A DNA stretch of 64,000 nucleotides from Niallia sp. XMNu-256 (GTDB lineage: Bacteria > Bacillota > Bacilli > Bacillales > Cytobacillaceae). The stretch lies in the NCBI RefSeq assembly GCF_036670015.1, contig NZ_CP137636.1, forward strand, positions 1,218,501 to 1,282,500. The letters are read 5' to 3'. A program made the translations under genes and the position numbers. Positions 35,126 through 43,029 of this stretch are shown here, piece after piece (the stretch's first letter is position 1; each line of letters starts with the position of its first letter). The notes beneath the pieces were generated by a model that saw only the letters and a program-made list of their open reading frames with translations, was not told where the DNA came from and searched no databases.

Positions 35126-35512
35126 TTAATCCCCCCATGATTCCATCAAAGGATTCTCTACAACCTTTGTTATATTATTTTGACTATCTACATAGGCCAC
35201 CTTCGTTTTTAAATATTTGATTTCTACCTCGGTAAATATTCCTGTGCTTAAAATGATCACAATGTCTCCCTTCGAAAAAAGGTGAGCTGGCGGGCCGTTT
35301 AAACAGATAACACCTGAATGTGCCTCTCCAGGAATGGCATAGGTTTTCCAGCGAGTTGCATTGCGGAGATTGGTAATTTGTACGATCTCATATGGCAAGA
35401 TATCGGCTGCTTTCATGAGTTCTTTATCGATTGTAATGCTTCCAGGATAATTTAAATCGGCCTCTGTTACAGTAGCTCTATGGATTTTGCCTTTACACAT
35501 ATAACGTTGCAT
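35126..35512 (-). CDS. panD: Aspartate 1-decarboxylase (PanD)
   Basis: From ATG 35512 (GGAGG 5 bp upstream) the product has 128 residues, the usual PanD length. It shows GKIHRATVTEADL (Lys9), the self-processing YPGSITID site where Ser becomes the pyruvoyl group, ATRWKTYAIPG (Arg54/Tyr58 equivalents) and SGVICLNGPPAH. The normal NGAAA is NGPPA here, and the C-terminus differs from the norm. PanD makes beta-alanine from aspartate for pantothenate, but panB and panC are not nearby. Pairing with an ATP-grasp coat-type gene is unusual. Confidence 0.85.
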   Translation of the reverse strand: MQRYMCKGKIHRATVTEADLNYPGSITIDKELMKAADILPYEIVQITNLRNATRWKTYAIPGEAHSGVICLNGPPAHLFSKGDIVIILSTGIFTEVEIKYLKTKVAYVDSQNNITKVVENPLMESWGD

Positions 35513-35665
35513 CTTAATCCTCCAAAATATAAACTTTTTAACATCTGTATATGAAGTTTCAAAATACAATGTGCCTAGAATGGAAGGAAATCGAAAAATA
35601 AATTATTAAAAATTTATAAAATCGGAGGAAGGAATTTTATTAAAAATCTTAGTAATCTATACAAA

Positions 35666-35698
35666 GAGAGGATTCTAAATAGATATTAGAATCCCCTC
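35666..35698. terminator. Terminator near YjcZ gene
   Basis: GAGAGGATTCTAA/TTAGAATCCCCTC stem, 24 bp beyond the minus-strand YjcZ gene. Confidence 0.7.
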
Positions 35699-35722
35699 AA
35701 CGTGTGCTGTTTTTTCAAAAAA

Positions 35723-35836
35723 TTAGTACCCGCTCATAAATTGAGTACCAACAATAACCAACAGAATAAAGAGAACGACAATTAAAGCAAAACTAGAACC
35801 CTTGCTGTAACCACCGCCGTATCCGCCATCTGACAT
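35723..35836 (-). CDS. YjcZ-family sporulation micro-protein (37 residues)
   Basis: The product [20 protein letters not shown] continues with the conserved [10 protein letters not shown] helix and ends QFMSGY. GGAGG lies before the ATG. CATACAATA upstream fits a sigma-E/K -10. It is monocistronic with its own terminator. Confidence 0.85.
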   Translation of the reverse strand: MSDGGYGGGYSKGSSFALIVVLFILLVIVGTQFMSGY

Positions 35837-35910
35837 AATATCTAACCTCCATTTATGAAAGATAACATATTGTATGCAAATTTGATTATGGTGAAATGGA
35901 CAAGCATGTA

Positions 35911-36000
35911 ATAGGTGAAGCGAAGAGTTAACAAGAATTATCCGACCGTACTTTCAACTTGTTTAAGAAATTGCGGAACAGGTCTATCAAAAAAGGTTGA
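35911..36000 (+). pseudogene. Remnant of a histidine phosphatase gene
   Basis: AGGTGAAGCGAAGAGTTAAC and the following ~60 bp align with 41400-41490 of the intact phosphatase gene (encoding [17 protein letters not shown]). An in-frame TAA (in AGTTAACAA) and missing flanks show it is dead. Confidence 0.75.
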
Positions 36001-36069
36001 ATTCTATGAAAGGAATTGAAGAATACAGGAAGTAAATTAAATACCCAGAATAGGGTGAAAATTCTGTCG

Positions 36070-36165
36070 GTAAGAGACTTTCATCCCCCATTGATGGTTA
36101 GATGAAGATAGCAGCATGCTGGTCACACAGACGTTGCCGTAGGTGTATTTAGTCTGTATTCAACG
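36070..36165 (+). repeat. Dispersed repeat family 2, copy A
   Basis: GCTGGTCACACAGACGTTGC and GTCTGTATTCAA match the minus strand at 11.8 kb and 59.95 kb. A GGTAAGAGACTTTCA block 50 bp upstream resembles the GTAAGACTC-type end seen at 19.86 and 59.89 kb. No gene is maintained. Confidence 0.5.
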
Positions 36166-36285
36166 TGCTTTTTATTAAGCGCATGGGTCTTTAACATCAT
36201 TCATGCTATTGCAAAATACGTTCGTAAAAAAATAATTCAAGGATAGGGCTTGTCCAAAAATGGAAAGCAGCAAAATAGAAATGAA

Positions 36286-37272
36286 TCATGGGAAAAAGAC
36301 TGGATGTGGATTCTGTTTAAGTGTTCGAATCAAATGCTGTGTATGCCAAATGGCAGGAATATTAAAATTTAGGTTTAAAACAGTTTCAATAAAGTGAACT
36401 TCTGGAATCTCTTTTTCTTCATTCCAATTACGAAGTGATGTTTCTAATAAGGAAAAATTTTGCGTCCATGCTTTCTTGTCCTCTTTTGTAAATGTGCCAG
36501 ATTTACTCCATTCATCGATAATCGTATATAAAAAATAAATATCGTTGCCCACTCCATTCAATGTTTTGACAAGGGTTTCACCATCTTGGAGTTGAGATTG
36601 GCTTTTGTGTGCAAAGGGGTTAAATTTCAAACTTAATTTTGCTTTTTGAATTTGTTTTTCTGACTCCTGTAATTCTTGATGTATGTAATTGAATTGTTGT
36701 TTAAAATAGTTTTGTTGTAAGGCTCCTGCATCAATCCAAGCTGCCAAGGATTTGAGACTTTTCGCTAATAGGTTTGGTAATCCATCCACATGATGAATGG
36801 CTTTTTTTGTAAAATTTGGTGGATATACATATTGTAGGATTAGGGCTACCACTACTCCAATAATTGAGTCTCGGACGCGATCTAATCCATAGCCGGATAG
36901 TTTATGTTCAAATTCTAGAACAAGCAAAACACTTAGCGCAATTTGATGAAGCGTAGTGCCATTTGCTCTTAAGAAAAAAGGGAAGATAAGACTGACCAAC
37001 ATAATGAGCGCAATTGATAAACCGTTGGCATGTAAAGAGGATGCGAGAATATATACCGATACTCCTCCAATGATCGTTCCTAAAATTCTAGCCACACCGA
37101 AACGAATCGATTTAAAAATAGTCGCCTGTAAACAGAGAATAAGTGATATGGGTCCTAAATAGGGATATTTCGAGCCAAAGAAAATAGATAATTCCCATGA
37201 AATAGCCGAACCTATTACTATTTTAAGAATGAGGATCCATTTCTCAGGACCAGTTAGTTTTATTTTATTCAC
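36286..37272 (-). CDS. FUSC/aromatic acid exporter family protein
   Basis: The protein (328 residues from GTG 37272) has a membrane half with SWELSIFFGSKYPYLGPIS, FGVARILGTIIGGVSVYI and LDRVRDSIIGVVVALI, and a long soluble helical half. This is the ArAE/FUSC layout of putative exporters of aromatic acids. GGAGG lies six bases before GTG 37272, so this start is preferred over the further upstream ATG. Confidence 0.85.
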   Translation of the reverse strand: MNKIKLTGPEKWILILKIVIGSAISWELSIFFGSKYPYLGPISLILCLQATIFKSIRFGVARILGTIIGGVSVYILASSLHANGLSIALIMLVSLIFPFFLRANGTTLHQIALSVLLVLEFEHKLSGYGLDRVRDSIIGVVVALILQYVYPPNFTKKAIHHVDGLPNLLAKSLKSLAAWIDAGALQQNYFKQQFNYIHQELQESEKQIQKAKLSLKFNPFAHKSQSQLQDGETLVKTLNGVGNDIYFLYTIIDEWSKSGTFTKEDKKAWTQNFSLLETSLRNWNEEKEIPEVHFIETVLNLNFNIPAIWHTQHLIRTLKQNPHPVFFP

Positions 37273-37373
37273 GATAATCCTCCTGCTAAAAATCATCCAC
37301 CATTAGTTTTCATTTTGTTATGTTTTTTATACAAAATTAGGATTAAAGTTAGCTATTTAAATGAAGTCAAAAA

Positions 37374-37401
37374 AAAGCCGAACGCTAATGGTATCGGCTT
37401 T
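37374..37401 (-). terminator. Terminator of YjcZ gene, duplicated copy 1
   Basis: AAAGCCGA/TCGGCTTT stem; identical arms are present at 41741-41768 in the duplicate. Confidence 0.75.
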
Positions 37402-37447
37402 GATTCTATTCTGGTGAAGCTGATTTAGAAATATGTTGTTTTATAGA

Positions 37448-37555
37448 TTAGTAAAATCCGCCGCCACAAAAACTGGCGCCAATGATGATTAAAAGGATAA
37501 ACAATACGATTAATAAGGCGAAACCTCCGCCTGCGAAACCAACTGCTCCAGACAT
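37448..37555 (-). CDS. YjcZ-family micro-protein, duplicate 1 (35 residues)
   Basis: Encodes MSGAVGFAGGGFALLIVLFI and ends GASFCGGGFY. Nearly identical to the gene at 41819 including flanks, so a segment of about 250 bp (37370-37625 and 41738-42000) was duplicated. AGGAGGTGATTTT precedes the ATG. Confidence 0.9.
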   Translation of the reverse strand: MSGAVGFAGGGFALLIVLFILLIIIGASFCGGGFY

Positions 37556-37561
37556 AAAATC

Positions 37562-37583
37562 ACCTCCTCAGGATTTAGGAGGT
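37562..37583 (-). promoter_or_regulatory. Shine-Dalgarno-masking hairpin, copy 1
   Basis: On the minus strand ACCTCCT and the RBS AGGAGGT are perfect complements with an 8-base loop, so the leader can hide its own RBS. Confidence 0.6.
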
Positions 37584-37706
37584 ATGTGTATGGGTCCATA
37601 CATACTATGTGCTAAATAGGCAGTTGACACTTTGTATTAATAAAAGTTTTCGAATACCTAGGCAAATTTGAAAAAAGCTTTCGTGAAAAAGGCATTATAG
37701 AGGCTT

Positions 37707-38282
37707 TCATTCAGTGGTTTTTTTGAGATGAACGTTTTCAACAGACCCATTAGATAAGTGATGTTCATTTTCTACAAATTGTTGGACTAAAATAGGGAGT
37801 TGTTCCTTTAACGTTTTTTCAAGTTCCCCAACAGTAACGGGTTTTGCATGTCTCATTAACTCATATCCCAGCTGTCCGGTAATCTCAATGGAAGCATTTT
37901 TAACATCTGAAGTTGATGAAATGCCTTTTTCTCGTAACTTGGCTTCCAGCTGATCAATGGTTATACGCAACTTTTTCAGGTTGTGGGTTATAACTTTACC
38001 CTCCTGAATAACAGGAGTTGGTTTCCCGATGAATAATCTTTCAACCTTTTTGGATTGAGTGGTTAAAAATTGAATAATGAGCAGTAATGATACAAGCGAA
38101 CATAAAGTTAATATCGTTTTGATTAATCCGGTTTCAGAAATAGCATGGCCTGTTGTTGAGGCAATGGCTAAAATTGTGATAATCTCTAATCCTGACATTT
38201 CACTTACTGTTTTTTTTCCTGCAATGCGCAACAAACAAAAACCGATGAATAGTATCGTGATTGCTTCCCAAATGTAGTTCAT
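37707..38282 (-). CDS. DUF421 (YetF-like) membrane protein, second module
   Basis: The protein (191 residues from ATG 38282) has three helices with LLRIAGKKTVSEMSGLEI, then KPTPVIQEGKVITHNLKK and LREKGISSTSDVKNASIEI, the DUF421 cytosolic blocks. GAGGG lies before ATG 38282; an upstream TTG extends it by four codons. It is divergent from the GerP-like double protein at 38494, and shares the intergenic region with it. Confidence 0.85.
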   Translation of the reverse strand: MNYIWEAITILFIGFCLLRIAGKKTVSEMSGLEIITILAIASTTGHAISETGLIKTILTLCSLVSLLLIIQFLTTQSKKVERLFIGKPTPVIQEGKVITHNLKKLRITIDQLEAKLREKGISSTSDVKNASIEITGQLGYELMRHAKPVTVGELEKTLKEQLPILVQQFVENEHHLSNGSVENVHLKKTTE

Positions 38283-38424
38283 AGCAGCCCTCAATTTATT
38301 TCTTAATGTCTTGATCTTAAATTTCCCTTATTTTTCTTATCTATACTCCTTTGAAGTACTTTTAAAAAGCTTTGTTTTAGGACAAAGACGGATGAAAAGG
38401 ATTCTATAGTTCGATTAAAATGGA

Positions 38425-38452
38425 ACCTTAATAAGCATTCAAACATAGTGTA
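38425..38452 (+). promoter_or_regulatory. Candidate sigma-K promoter of second GerP-like module
   Basis: AC (38425-38426), 17 bases, then CATAGTGTA (38444-38452), a full match to AC-N17-CATAnnnTA. A transcript would start about 34 bases before TTG 38494. Confidence 0.65.
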
Positions 38453-38493
38453 ATTTATAACTACATTCTATTATGAGTAAGGATTGAGCACAA

Positions 38494-38973
38494 TTGAACC
38501 GAAAAAGTACCATTAATCAATTTCAATTAAGTCAAATTACAGTAAATACGATTGATACCGCCTCTGGAATTTTTATTGGGACAAATTATGCACAAAATTG
38601 GTCCTCTAAACGAAAAAATAATTATGGTTTTGGGTCGGTAAGTCAATCTAAAGTGTCAAATAATATTAGTTATGTTATCGATGAGGATTGGGTAGATACC
38701 CCAATCGAAAATAAACCGTCTATTTTATATGATGGAGATCGAGCGGGAAATGCAAATGAAATTGAGATTGGTGAAATAAACGTCAATGTTTTAGATACAG
38801 GTGCTGCTGTTTCAGTGGGAGAAAATGATTTAAATGCATGGAGTGCTCACAGTAAGCGGAATGCAGGTCAAGGAAGGTTCGCGGGAGAAATACAAAATAC
38901 ACAAAACTCTTCTCTTATTTTAGATAGTGATGTAATGGACGCTCAAATGAATGATTATAAAGGACTATTATAA
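38494..38973 (+). CDS. Two-domain GerPA/PF-like protein
   Basis: The 159 residues contain two family units in tandem. Unit 1: ITVNTIDTASGIFIG, NWSSKRKNNYGFG, then YVIDEDWVD. Unit 2: INVNVLDTGAAVSVG, AWSAHSKRNAGQGRFAG, then LILDSDVMD. Each has the W/K-x-N-x-G-x-G core. The start is TTG with only a weak AAGGA upstream. It leads the second module, downstream of the sigma-K-type promoter. Confidence 0.75.
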   Translation: MNRKSTINQFQLSQITVNTIDTASGIFIGTNYAQNWSSKRKNNYGFGSVSQSKVSNNISYVIDEDWVDTPIENKPSILYDGDRAGNANEIEIGEINVNVLDTGAAVSVGENDLNAWSAHSKRNAGQGRFAGEIQNTQNSSLILDSDVMDAQMNDYKGLL

Positions 38974-38996
38974 GGCAAAAAAGGAGGAGGATTTAT

Positions 38997-39242
38997 GTGG
39001 CCATTGCTTTTACATTAGGTGCAATTAATGTAAATTCCCAACAGACAAATGCAGTCGTCACAGTTGGGGAAAATCAATTACCAGGATGGGCCGCTCACAG
39101 GAAGGTAAATAATGGGTATGGTTTCTTTGCTGGAAATGTATTAAACGCGGGGAATATGGCTTCCGTTATCGATCCTGACGGTGTGGATGGAATGATGAAT
39201 AACCAAAATATTGCTCCGGGAGTACAAAGTCAAGCTCTTTAA
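38997..39242 (+). CDS. GerPA/PF-like small protein E
   Basis: The 81 residues read LGAINVNSQQTNAVVTVG, GWAAHRKVNNGYGFFAGN and VIDPDGVDG, closest to unit 2 of the preceding protein. The start is GTG 38997. It overlaps an ATG at 38995, which opens only a 7-codon frame, so GTG is needed. AAGGAGGAGG lies just upstream. Confidence 0.75.
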   Translation: MAIAFTLGAINVNSQQTNAVVTVGENQLPGWAAHRKVNNGYGFFAGNVLNAGNMASVIDPDGVDGMMNNQNIAPGVQSQAL

Positions 39243-39395
39243 TGATAGGGCTTGATTTTTTATATGGAATAAGCGGAATGAAAGTTACTAGCTACTAAAA
39301 CATTAGCATACGAAATGATTAAATTCATATAGATAAATAAAGAGGTTCTTATAGAATGAAAAAAGAATTTCAGTCCTGTAAGGGAGGTTGCAAGA

Positions 39396-39797
39396 GTGGT
39401 AAAACCTCATTTTCACTCTAATCTAAAAGAGACGTTAGGAGAGGACTTTAACGAATTATTATATGAAATTGCCCCTTTTATGGAGCCTCGAATAGATATC
39501 TATGAGTCAGATTTATATTTCAACATTTCTGTAGATTTGGCTGGTGCACGTAAAGAAGATCTTTCATTAAAATGTTGTAACAACATGTTGTTGATTGAGG
39601 GAATGATCCAAACTGACCACAAGATAGCATCTTATAAAAAAATTCAAAAAGAACGGTTTTATGGTTCTTTTAAAAGAGAAGTTTTACTTCCTAAAAACTG
39701 TGAACTTCAACATATACAAGCTATTTTTGAAAATGGAGTTTTATCAATTACCATTCCGTTATTAGAGGGAACAATGAAAAATAAAGATACGAGGTAA
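39396..39797 (+). CDS. Hsp20/alpha-crystallin family protein, second module
   Basis: The 133 residues have an alpha-crystallin domain (DIYESDLYFNISVDLAGA, MLLIEGMI, FKREVLLPKNCE, FENGVLSITIPL). It is shorter than the first-module Hsp20 and only distantly similar, with two Cys in KCCNNM. GTG start after GGGAGG. It lies between GerP-like genes, so CotM/CotP-like coat association is the most likely role. Confidence 0.85.
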   Translation: MVKPHFHSNLKETLGEDFNELLYEIAPFMEPRIDIYESDLYFNISVDLAGARKEDLSLKCCNNMLLIEGMIQTDHKIASYKKIQKERFYGSFKREVLLPKNCELQHIQAIFENGVLSITIPLLEGTMKNKDTR

Positions 39798-39809
39798 AGG
39801 AGATTATTG

Positions 39810-39995
39810 ATGACTTCTATTAAACATGGATTTTTAAAAATTGATACTATAACAGCTTCATCAGGATTATTTATTGGAACAAATATTCATCAAGGCCGGA
39901 CAAGCAAATCCTCTATCAACGAAGGGTTTGGAAAGATAAAAGGAAAGCGAAATAACGTTAAAGGGAATACCGCGATGATCAAGAAAAAAATTTAA
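39810..39995 (+). CDS. Short, C-terminally reduced GerPA/PF-like protein
   Basis: The 61 residues keep LKIDTITASSGLFIG and the SINEGFGKIKG core, but lack the terminal Asp-rich DxDxxD motif. A basic tail replaces it. ATG 39810 with AAAGGAG 7 bp upstream is preferred over the overlapping TTG 39807. It is the most degenerate member, perhaps decaying. Confidence 0.65.
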   Translation: MTSIKHGFLKIDTITASSGLFIGTNIHQGRTSKSSINEGFGKIKGKRNNVKGNTAMIKKKI

Positions 39996-40007
39996 AAAGG
40001 AATTGGA

Positions 40008-40388
40008 ATGATGGATGAAGAGAAGATGATGAATAAAATTGAAGAATTGGTTGAAAAAATAAAACTACTTGAAACAGCCATTGATAATAAAAGGAATCCC
40101 CCTATTATAGTAAAAGTCGATGTTAAGGACCTTCATCTCAACAAATTAACTTTGGAAGAACTAGCCTTTCATCTTGATAAGTTAGATATCAAAGAAATTA
40201 GTGGAATGCTCAATCTCGGAAATACTTTTTCTCCTCGAATCCATCCTAAATCAAAAGATAAACAGCCATCATCCAAAGAAAATCGAGAACCTCAAGAAGA
40301 GGAGGAAAGAAATGATTTCAATGAAATTCAAGTCACGATTAATTATCAATCAGTGCCTTATACAATAACGGAGGGAAAGGATGAATAA
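40008..40388 (+). CDS. GerPC-like protein, second module
   Basis: A 126-residue protein with a short coiled-coil start, then VKVDVKDLHLNKLTLEEL and IKEISGMLNLGNTF, equivalent to the LxIKNLNGALNIGATY stretch of the 28193 protein. The rest is acidic, Gln/Glu-rich. It has lost the long coiled coil. It overlaps the next gene's RBS and sits 2 bp from it. Confidence 0.7.
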   Translation: MMDEEKMMNKIEELVEKIKLLETAIDNKRNPPIIVKVDVKDLHLNKLTLEELAFHLDKLDIKEISGMLNLGNTFSPRIHPKSKDKQPSSKENREPQEEEERNDFNEIQVTINYQSVPYTITEGKDE

Positions 40389-40390
40389 AT

Positions 40391-40753
40391 TTGAAACGAT
40401 TTTCCCCTTCTTTTTTTATTGGTTCTATTTCGATTGGGACGGTTGAAGGAGCCTCCTGTGTGAACTTTGGGAATAATCTCCCTAGTGGCTTTGTGAATTA
40501 TAAAAAACATAATCAAGGTTTTGGGTCGATTTCTGGTGATAACAATGATATTTACGACATATTAGCGACACTAGAGGAAAAGGATATCCATGATACGTTC
40601 CATTACGATGGATTTAAAGACGAAACATACTCACAGGCTTTACAAGAAATCGAAAACGAAATGTTGAACACAGAAGTAGAAATTGAAGGACAAGAAGAGT
40701 CGATGGAAATGGATAATGAAATTGATGAAAGTCCTCGAACTAAGGATCGATGA
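40391..40753 (+). CDS. GerPA/PF-like protein with acidic tail
   Basis: The family unit (FIGSISIGTVEGASCVNFG, YKKHNQGFGSISGD) is followed by a ~75-residue acidic, Glu-rich tail. The start is TTG 40391, with GGAGGG/AAAGG in the 3' end of the preceding gene. It closes the second module. Confidence 0.7.
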   Translation: MKRFSPSFFIGSISIGTVEGASCVNFGNNLPSGFVNYKKHNQGFGSISGDNNDIYDILATLEEKDIHDTFHYDGFKDETYSQALQEIENEMLNTEVEIEGQEESMEMDNEIDESPRTKDR

Positions 40754-40856
40754 ATTCATAACCATGCATTTTATGGATAGCTCTATTAAATATGAACAGA
40801 CTAACTCTATATTATTCTTAATAAGGTTTGTTTCATAAAAGGAGCTGGAATACAAG

Positions 40857-41663
40857 TTGAAAAAGAGGCTATTTATTGCTTTACTATCTGTCATCATGAT
40901 TTGCTTCACAACCTTAGCAAATCCGATTTATGCCCAAAAAGAGATCACATCGATAAGTAGAGCCGTAGAGAATCAAAATGATCCTGGAATCGTGACCATT
41001 TATCTTGTTCGCCATGGTCAAACCATTTTGAATCATACGAACCGTGCTCAAGGTTGGGCGGATGGGCCACTAACTCCTTCTGGTGAAGATTTGATCAAAA
41101 GAGTGGGAAAAGGTTTGGCAGACGTTCCGTTTGTTGCAGCTCATTCAAGTGATAGTGGGCGAGCCATACAAACAGCAAAACTGATTTTAGCGGAAAATCA
41201 AACGAAGGCAAAGGATTTGCAGCTTAATGAAAATAAAGGATTGCGCGAGGTTTATTTCGGAAAATTTGAAGGAGAAAAAATGAATGTACTTTGGAAACTA
41301 GCCGCTACTCATTCGGAGCTAAGGAATGGACGAGAATTTTTCATAAGAAGTGTCAATCCATATAAAGAATTAATCAATATTCTTTCAGAATTGGATGAAT
41401 CAGGTGAAGCGGAGAGTTATCAGGAATTATCAGACCGTACTTTTAAAGCGTTTAAACAAATTGCGAGTCAAGCCTATCAAAATGGAGGTGGCAATATTTT
41501 AGTGGTTTCCCATGGAATCACAATAAATGCCATACTTGAAAAAATGGATGAGAGTAAAGTACCGAAAGAGATTTGTAAAAACGGCAGTGTGACAAAAGTT
41601 GAATTTAATGGGAATAATTGGAGAATTCAGGAAGTAAATGAAATGAAATACGCAGAAAATTGA
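40857..41663 (+). CDS. Exported histidine phosphatase family protein
   Basis: A signal peptide (MKKRLFIALLSVIMICF to about residue 26, NPIYAQ) precedes a phosphoglycerate-mutase-type domain: YLVRHGQTILN with the catalytic His, HSSDSGRAIQTA, REVYFGKFEG and VVSHGITINAI with the second His. It should dephosphorylate an extracellular substrate. Start TTG with GGAGCTGG. A dead fragment of the same gene type lies at 35911-36000. Confidence 0.88.
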   Translation: MKKRLFIALLSVIMICFTTLANPIYAQKEITSISRAVENQNDPGIVTIYLVRHGQTILNHTNRAQGWADGPLTPSGEDLIKRVGKGLADVPFVAAHSSDSGRAIQTAKLILAENQTKAKDLQLNENKGLREVYFGKFEGEKMNVLWKLAATHSELRNGREFFIRSVNPYKELINILSELDESGEAESYQELSDRTFKAFKQIASQAYQNGGGNILVVSHGITINAILEKMDESKVPKEICKNGSVTKVEFNGNNWRIQEVNEMKYAEN

Positions 41664-41694
41664 CCCGCACTTCTGATGTGCAAGGGTCTTTTGT
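41662..41694 (+). terminator. Terminator of histidine phosphatase gene
   Basis: GACCCGCAC/GTGC-GGGTC hairpin with TTTTGT, overlapping the stop codon. Confidence 0.75.
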
Positions 41695-41740
41695 GTTTTT
41701 GTTTTTACTGTATAAAAAATAACTCATGTCGACATAAAAA

Positions 41741-41768
41741 AAAGCCGAACGCTAAGAGTGTCGGCTTT
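41741..41768 (-). terminator. Terminator of YjcZ gene, duplicated copy 2
   Basis: AAAGCCGA/TCGGCTTT stem, same arms as 37374-37401. Confidence 0.75.
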
Positions 41769-41818
41769 GATTTTATTCTGGTGGAGCTAATTAATGTAAA
41801 AAGATAAATGATCGATTA

Positions 41819-41926
41819 TTAGTAAAACCCTCCGCCACAAAAACTTGCGCCGATGATGATCAATAGAATAAACAATACGATTAATAAGGCGAAACCTCCG
41901 CCACACGAACCAGCTGCTCCAGACAT
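41819..41926 (-). CDS. YjcZ-family micro-protein, duplicate 2 (35 residues)
   Basis: MSGAAGSCGGGFALLIVLFI continuing to GASFCGGGFY. The start is ATG 41926 with AGGAGGTGATTTT; a longer frame upstream is not needed. It is the partner of the 37448 gene. CATAGTATA lies upstream as a sigma-E/K-like -10 box. Confidence 0.9.
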   Translation of the reverse strand: MSGAAGSCGGGFALLIVLFILLIIIGASFCGGGFY

Positions 41927-41932
41927 AAAATC

Positions 41933-41954
41933 ACCTCCTTCAAAGTTAGGAGGT
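41933..41954 (-). promoter_or_regulatory. Shine-Dalgarno-masking hairpin, copy 2
   Basis: ACCTCCT/AGGAGGT complement is kept as in copy 1 although the loop has changed (aactttga instead of aaatcctg). Confidence 0.6.
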
Positions 41955-42097
41955 AAAAGTATGGGTCCATCTATACTATGTGCTACATAGGTATTTGACA
42001 CTGATTTTTTATAAGTTATGAAGCTTTAAATTATTTGATGTGAATGTCATTACTTGAATAGAAAGGGTGGGTTTATTAAGTTAAAGTGGTAAATATT

Positions 42098-42122
42098 AGG
42101 AAGGGGCAATGCCCCTTCCTGT
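42098..42122. terminator. Bidirectional terminator
   Basis: AGGAAGGGGCA/TGCCCCTTCCT stem at the 3' end of the PepSY lipoprotein gene. Confidence 0.8.
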
Positions 42123-42124
42123 TA

Positions 42125-42760
42125 TTATTTTTCCACTTCTAAAACTTCTTCAGTTTTAGCGTCGATTTTTATTTCTATATCGGATTCATTATTTCTTTCA
42201 TATTCAATGGTGTACGTTTGTTTTCCATCATCCGCTTCAAGTTTCCATCCTGTTGGAGAAAGCCCCTCAACTTCAGAACTTCTTGAGGCAATTTCAATTG
42301 CTTTTTCCGGATCGATAATAGCTGAAAAATCTAATGAATCATCCCTATTTTTTTCTTTTTCAACGTCATTTTCCTTTATTTCTTTTGTCGTTGCATCAAT
42401 TTCTGTGTCATATTCATTTGTTGAATCAAAACCATCGATATCATAATGTAATCGACCATCATCGTTATCCAAGTCAATGGATTCGATTTTAGCGTCTGGA
42501 TGAGCATCATTAAAGATGTTAACGGCCTCCTCTAAAGAGACAGTGGGGTTTGTTATGTCAACGGTTGTGGTTTGGTTTTCCGTATTTGGATTGCTGGAAT
42601 CTTTAGCTGTATTTGATTCCTTATTTGTATTGTTTGTTGTACTAGCTTCATTCGTAGTATTTGGCTGATTTGCTGTACTCGTATTTTCTTCTGGTTTATC
42701 TTGACCACAAGCCGTTAATAACAGTAAAGTGCCTCCAGTTATCATTAGTTTTTTGAACAT
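42125..42760 (-). CDS. PepSY-domain lipoprotein
   Basis: The 211-residue protein starts with a lipobox signal (LLLLTACG), a Thr/Asn-rich linker of about 50 residues and two PepSY-like units (VSLEEAVNIFNDAHPDAKI, and IDPEKAIEIASRSS followed by YTIEYERNNESDIEI). PepSY proteins are extracytoplasmic and often inhibit proteases or sense wall conditions. An M28 peptidase is encoded divergently about 270 bp away, a possible but unproven target. Confidence 0.85.
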   Translation of the reverse strand: MFKKLMITGGTLLLLTACGQDKPEENTSTANQPNTTNEASTTNNTNKESNTAKDSSNPNTENQTTTVDITNPTVSLEEAVNIFNDAHPDAKIESIDLDNDDGRLHYDIDGFDSTNEYDTEIDATTKEIKENDVEKEKNRDDSLDFSAIIDPEKAIEIASRSSEVEGLSPTGWKLEADDGKQTYTIEYERNNESDIEIKIDAKTEEVLEVEK

Positions 42761-43029
42761 ATTCGATCGCTCCCATTCTTTGATTAATAATTATTCCTAT
42801 TCTCATTATGTAAAATACCCTTTAATCATACAAAATACGCATTAAAAAATGGTGAGAAACGAATAGGATTTACATTAATTTAACAAATGAATCTATAGAT
42901 GTTATGAATAAGTACAGCGATAACTGTCTGAATTTTTACAAACGTTAATGGTGGACAACCTATGAAAATCCATTTAATATATCTATAGGTAATAAAATTT
43001 TGAAAATTTAAAAAAGAGGAGGATGTTCA

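Noticed and set aside
36104-36243. Plus-strand frame with VAVGVFSLYSTCFLLSAW
   Set aside because: The first half coincides with dispersed repeat family 2, which is out of frame at the other copies. No RBS or start; treated as repeat sequence.
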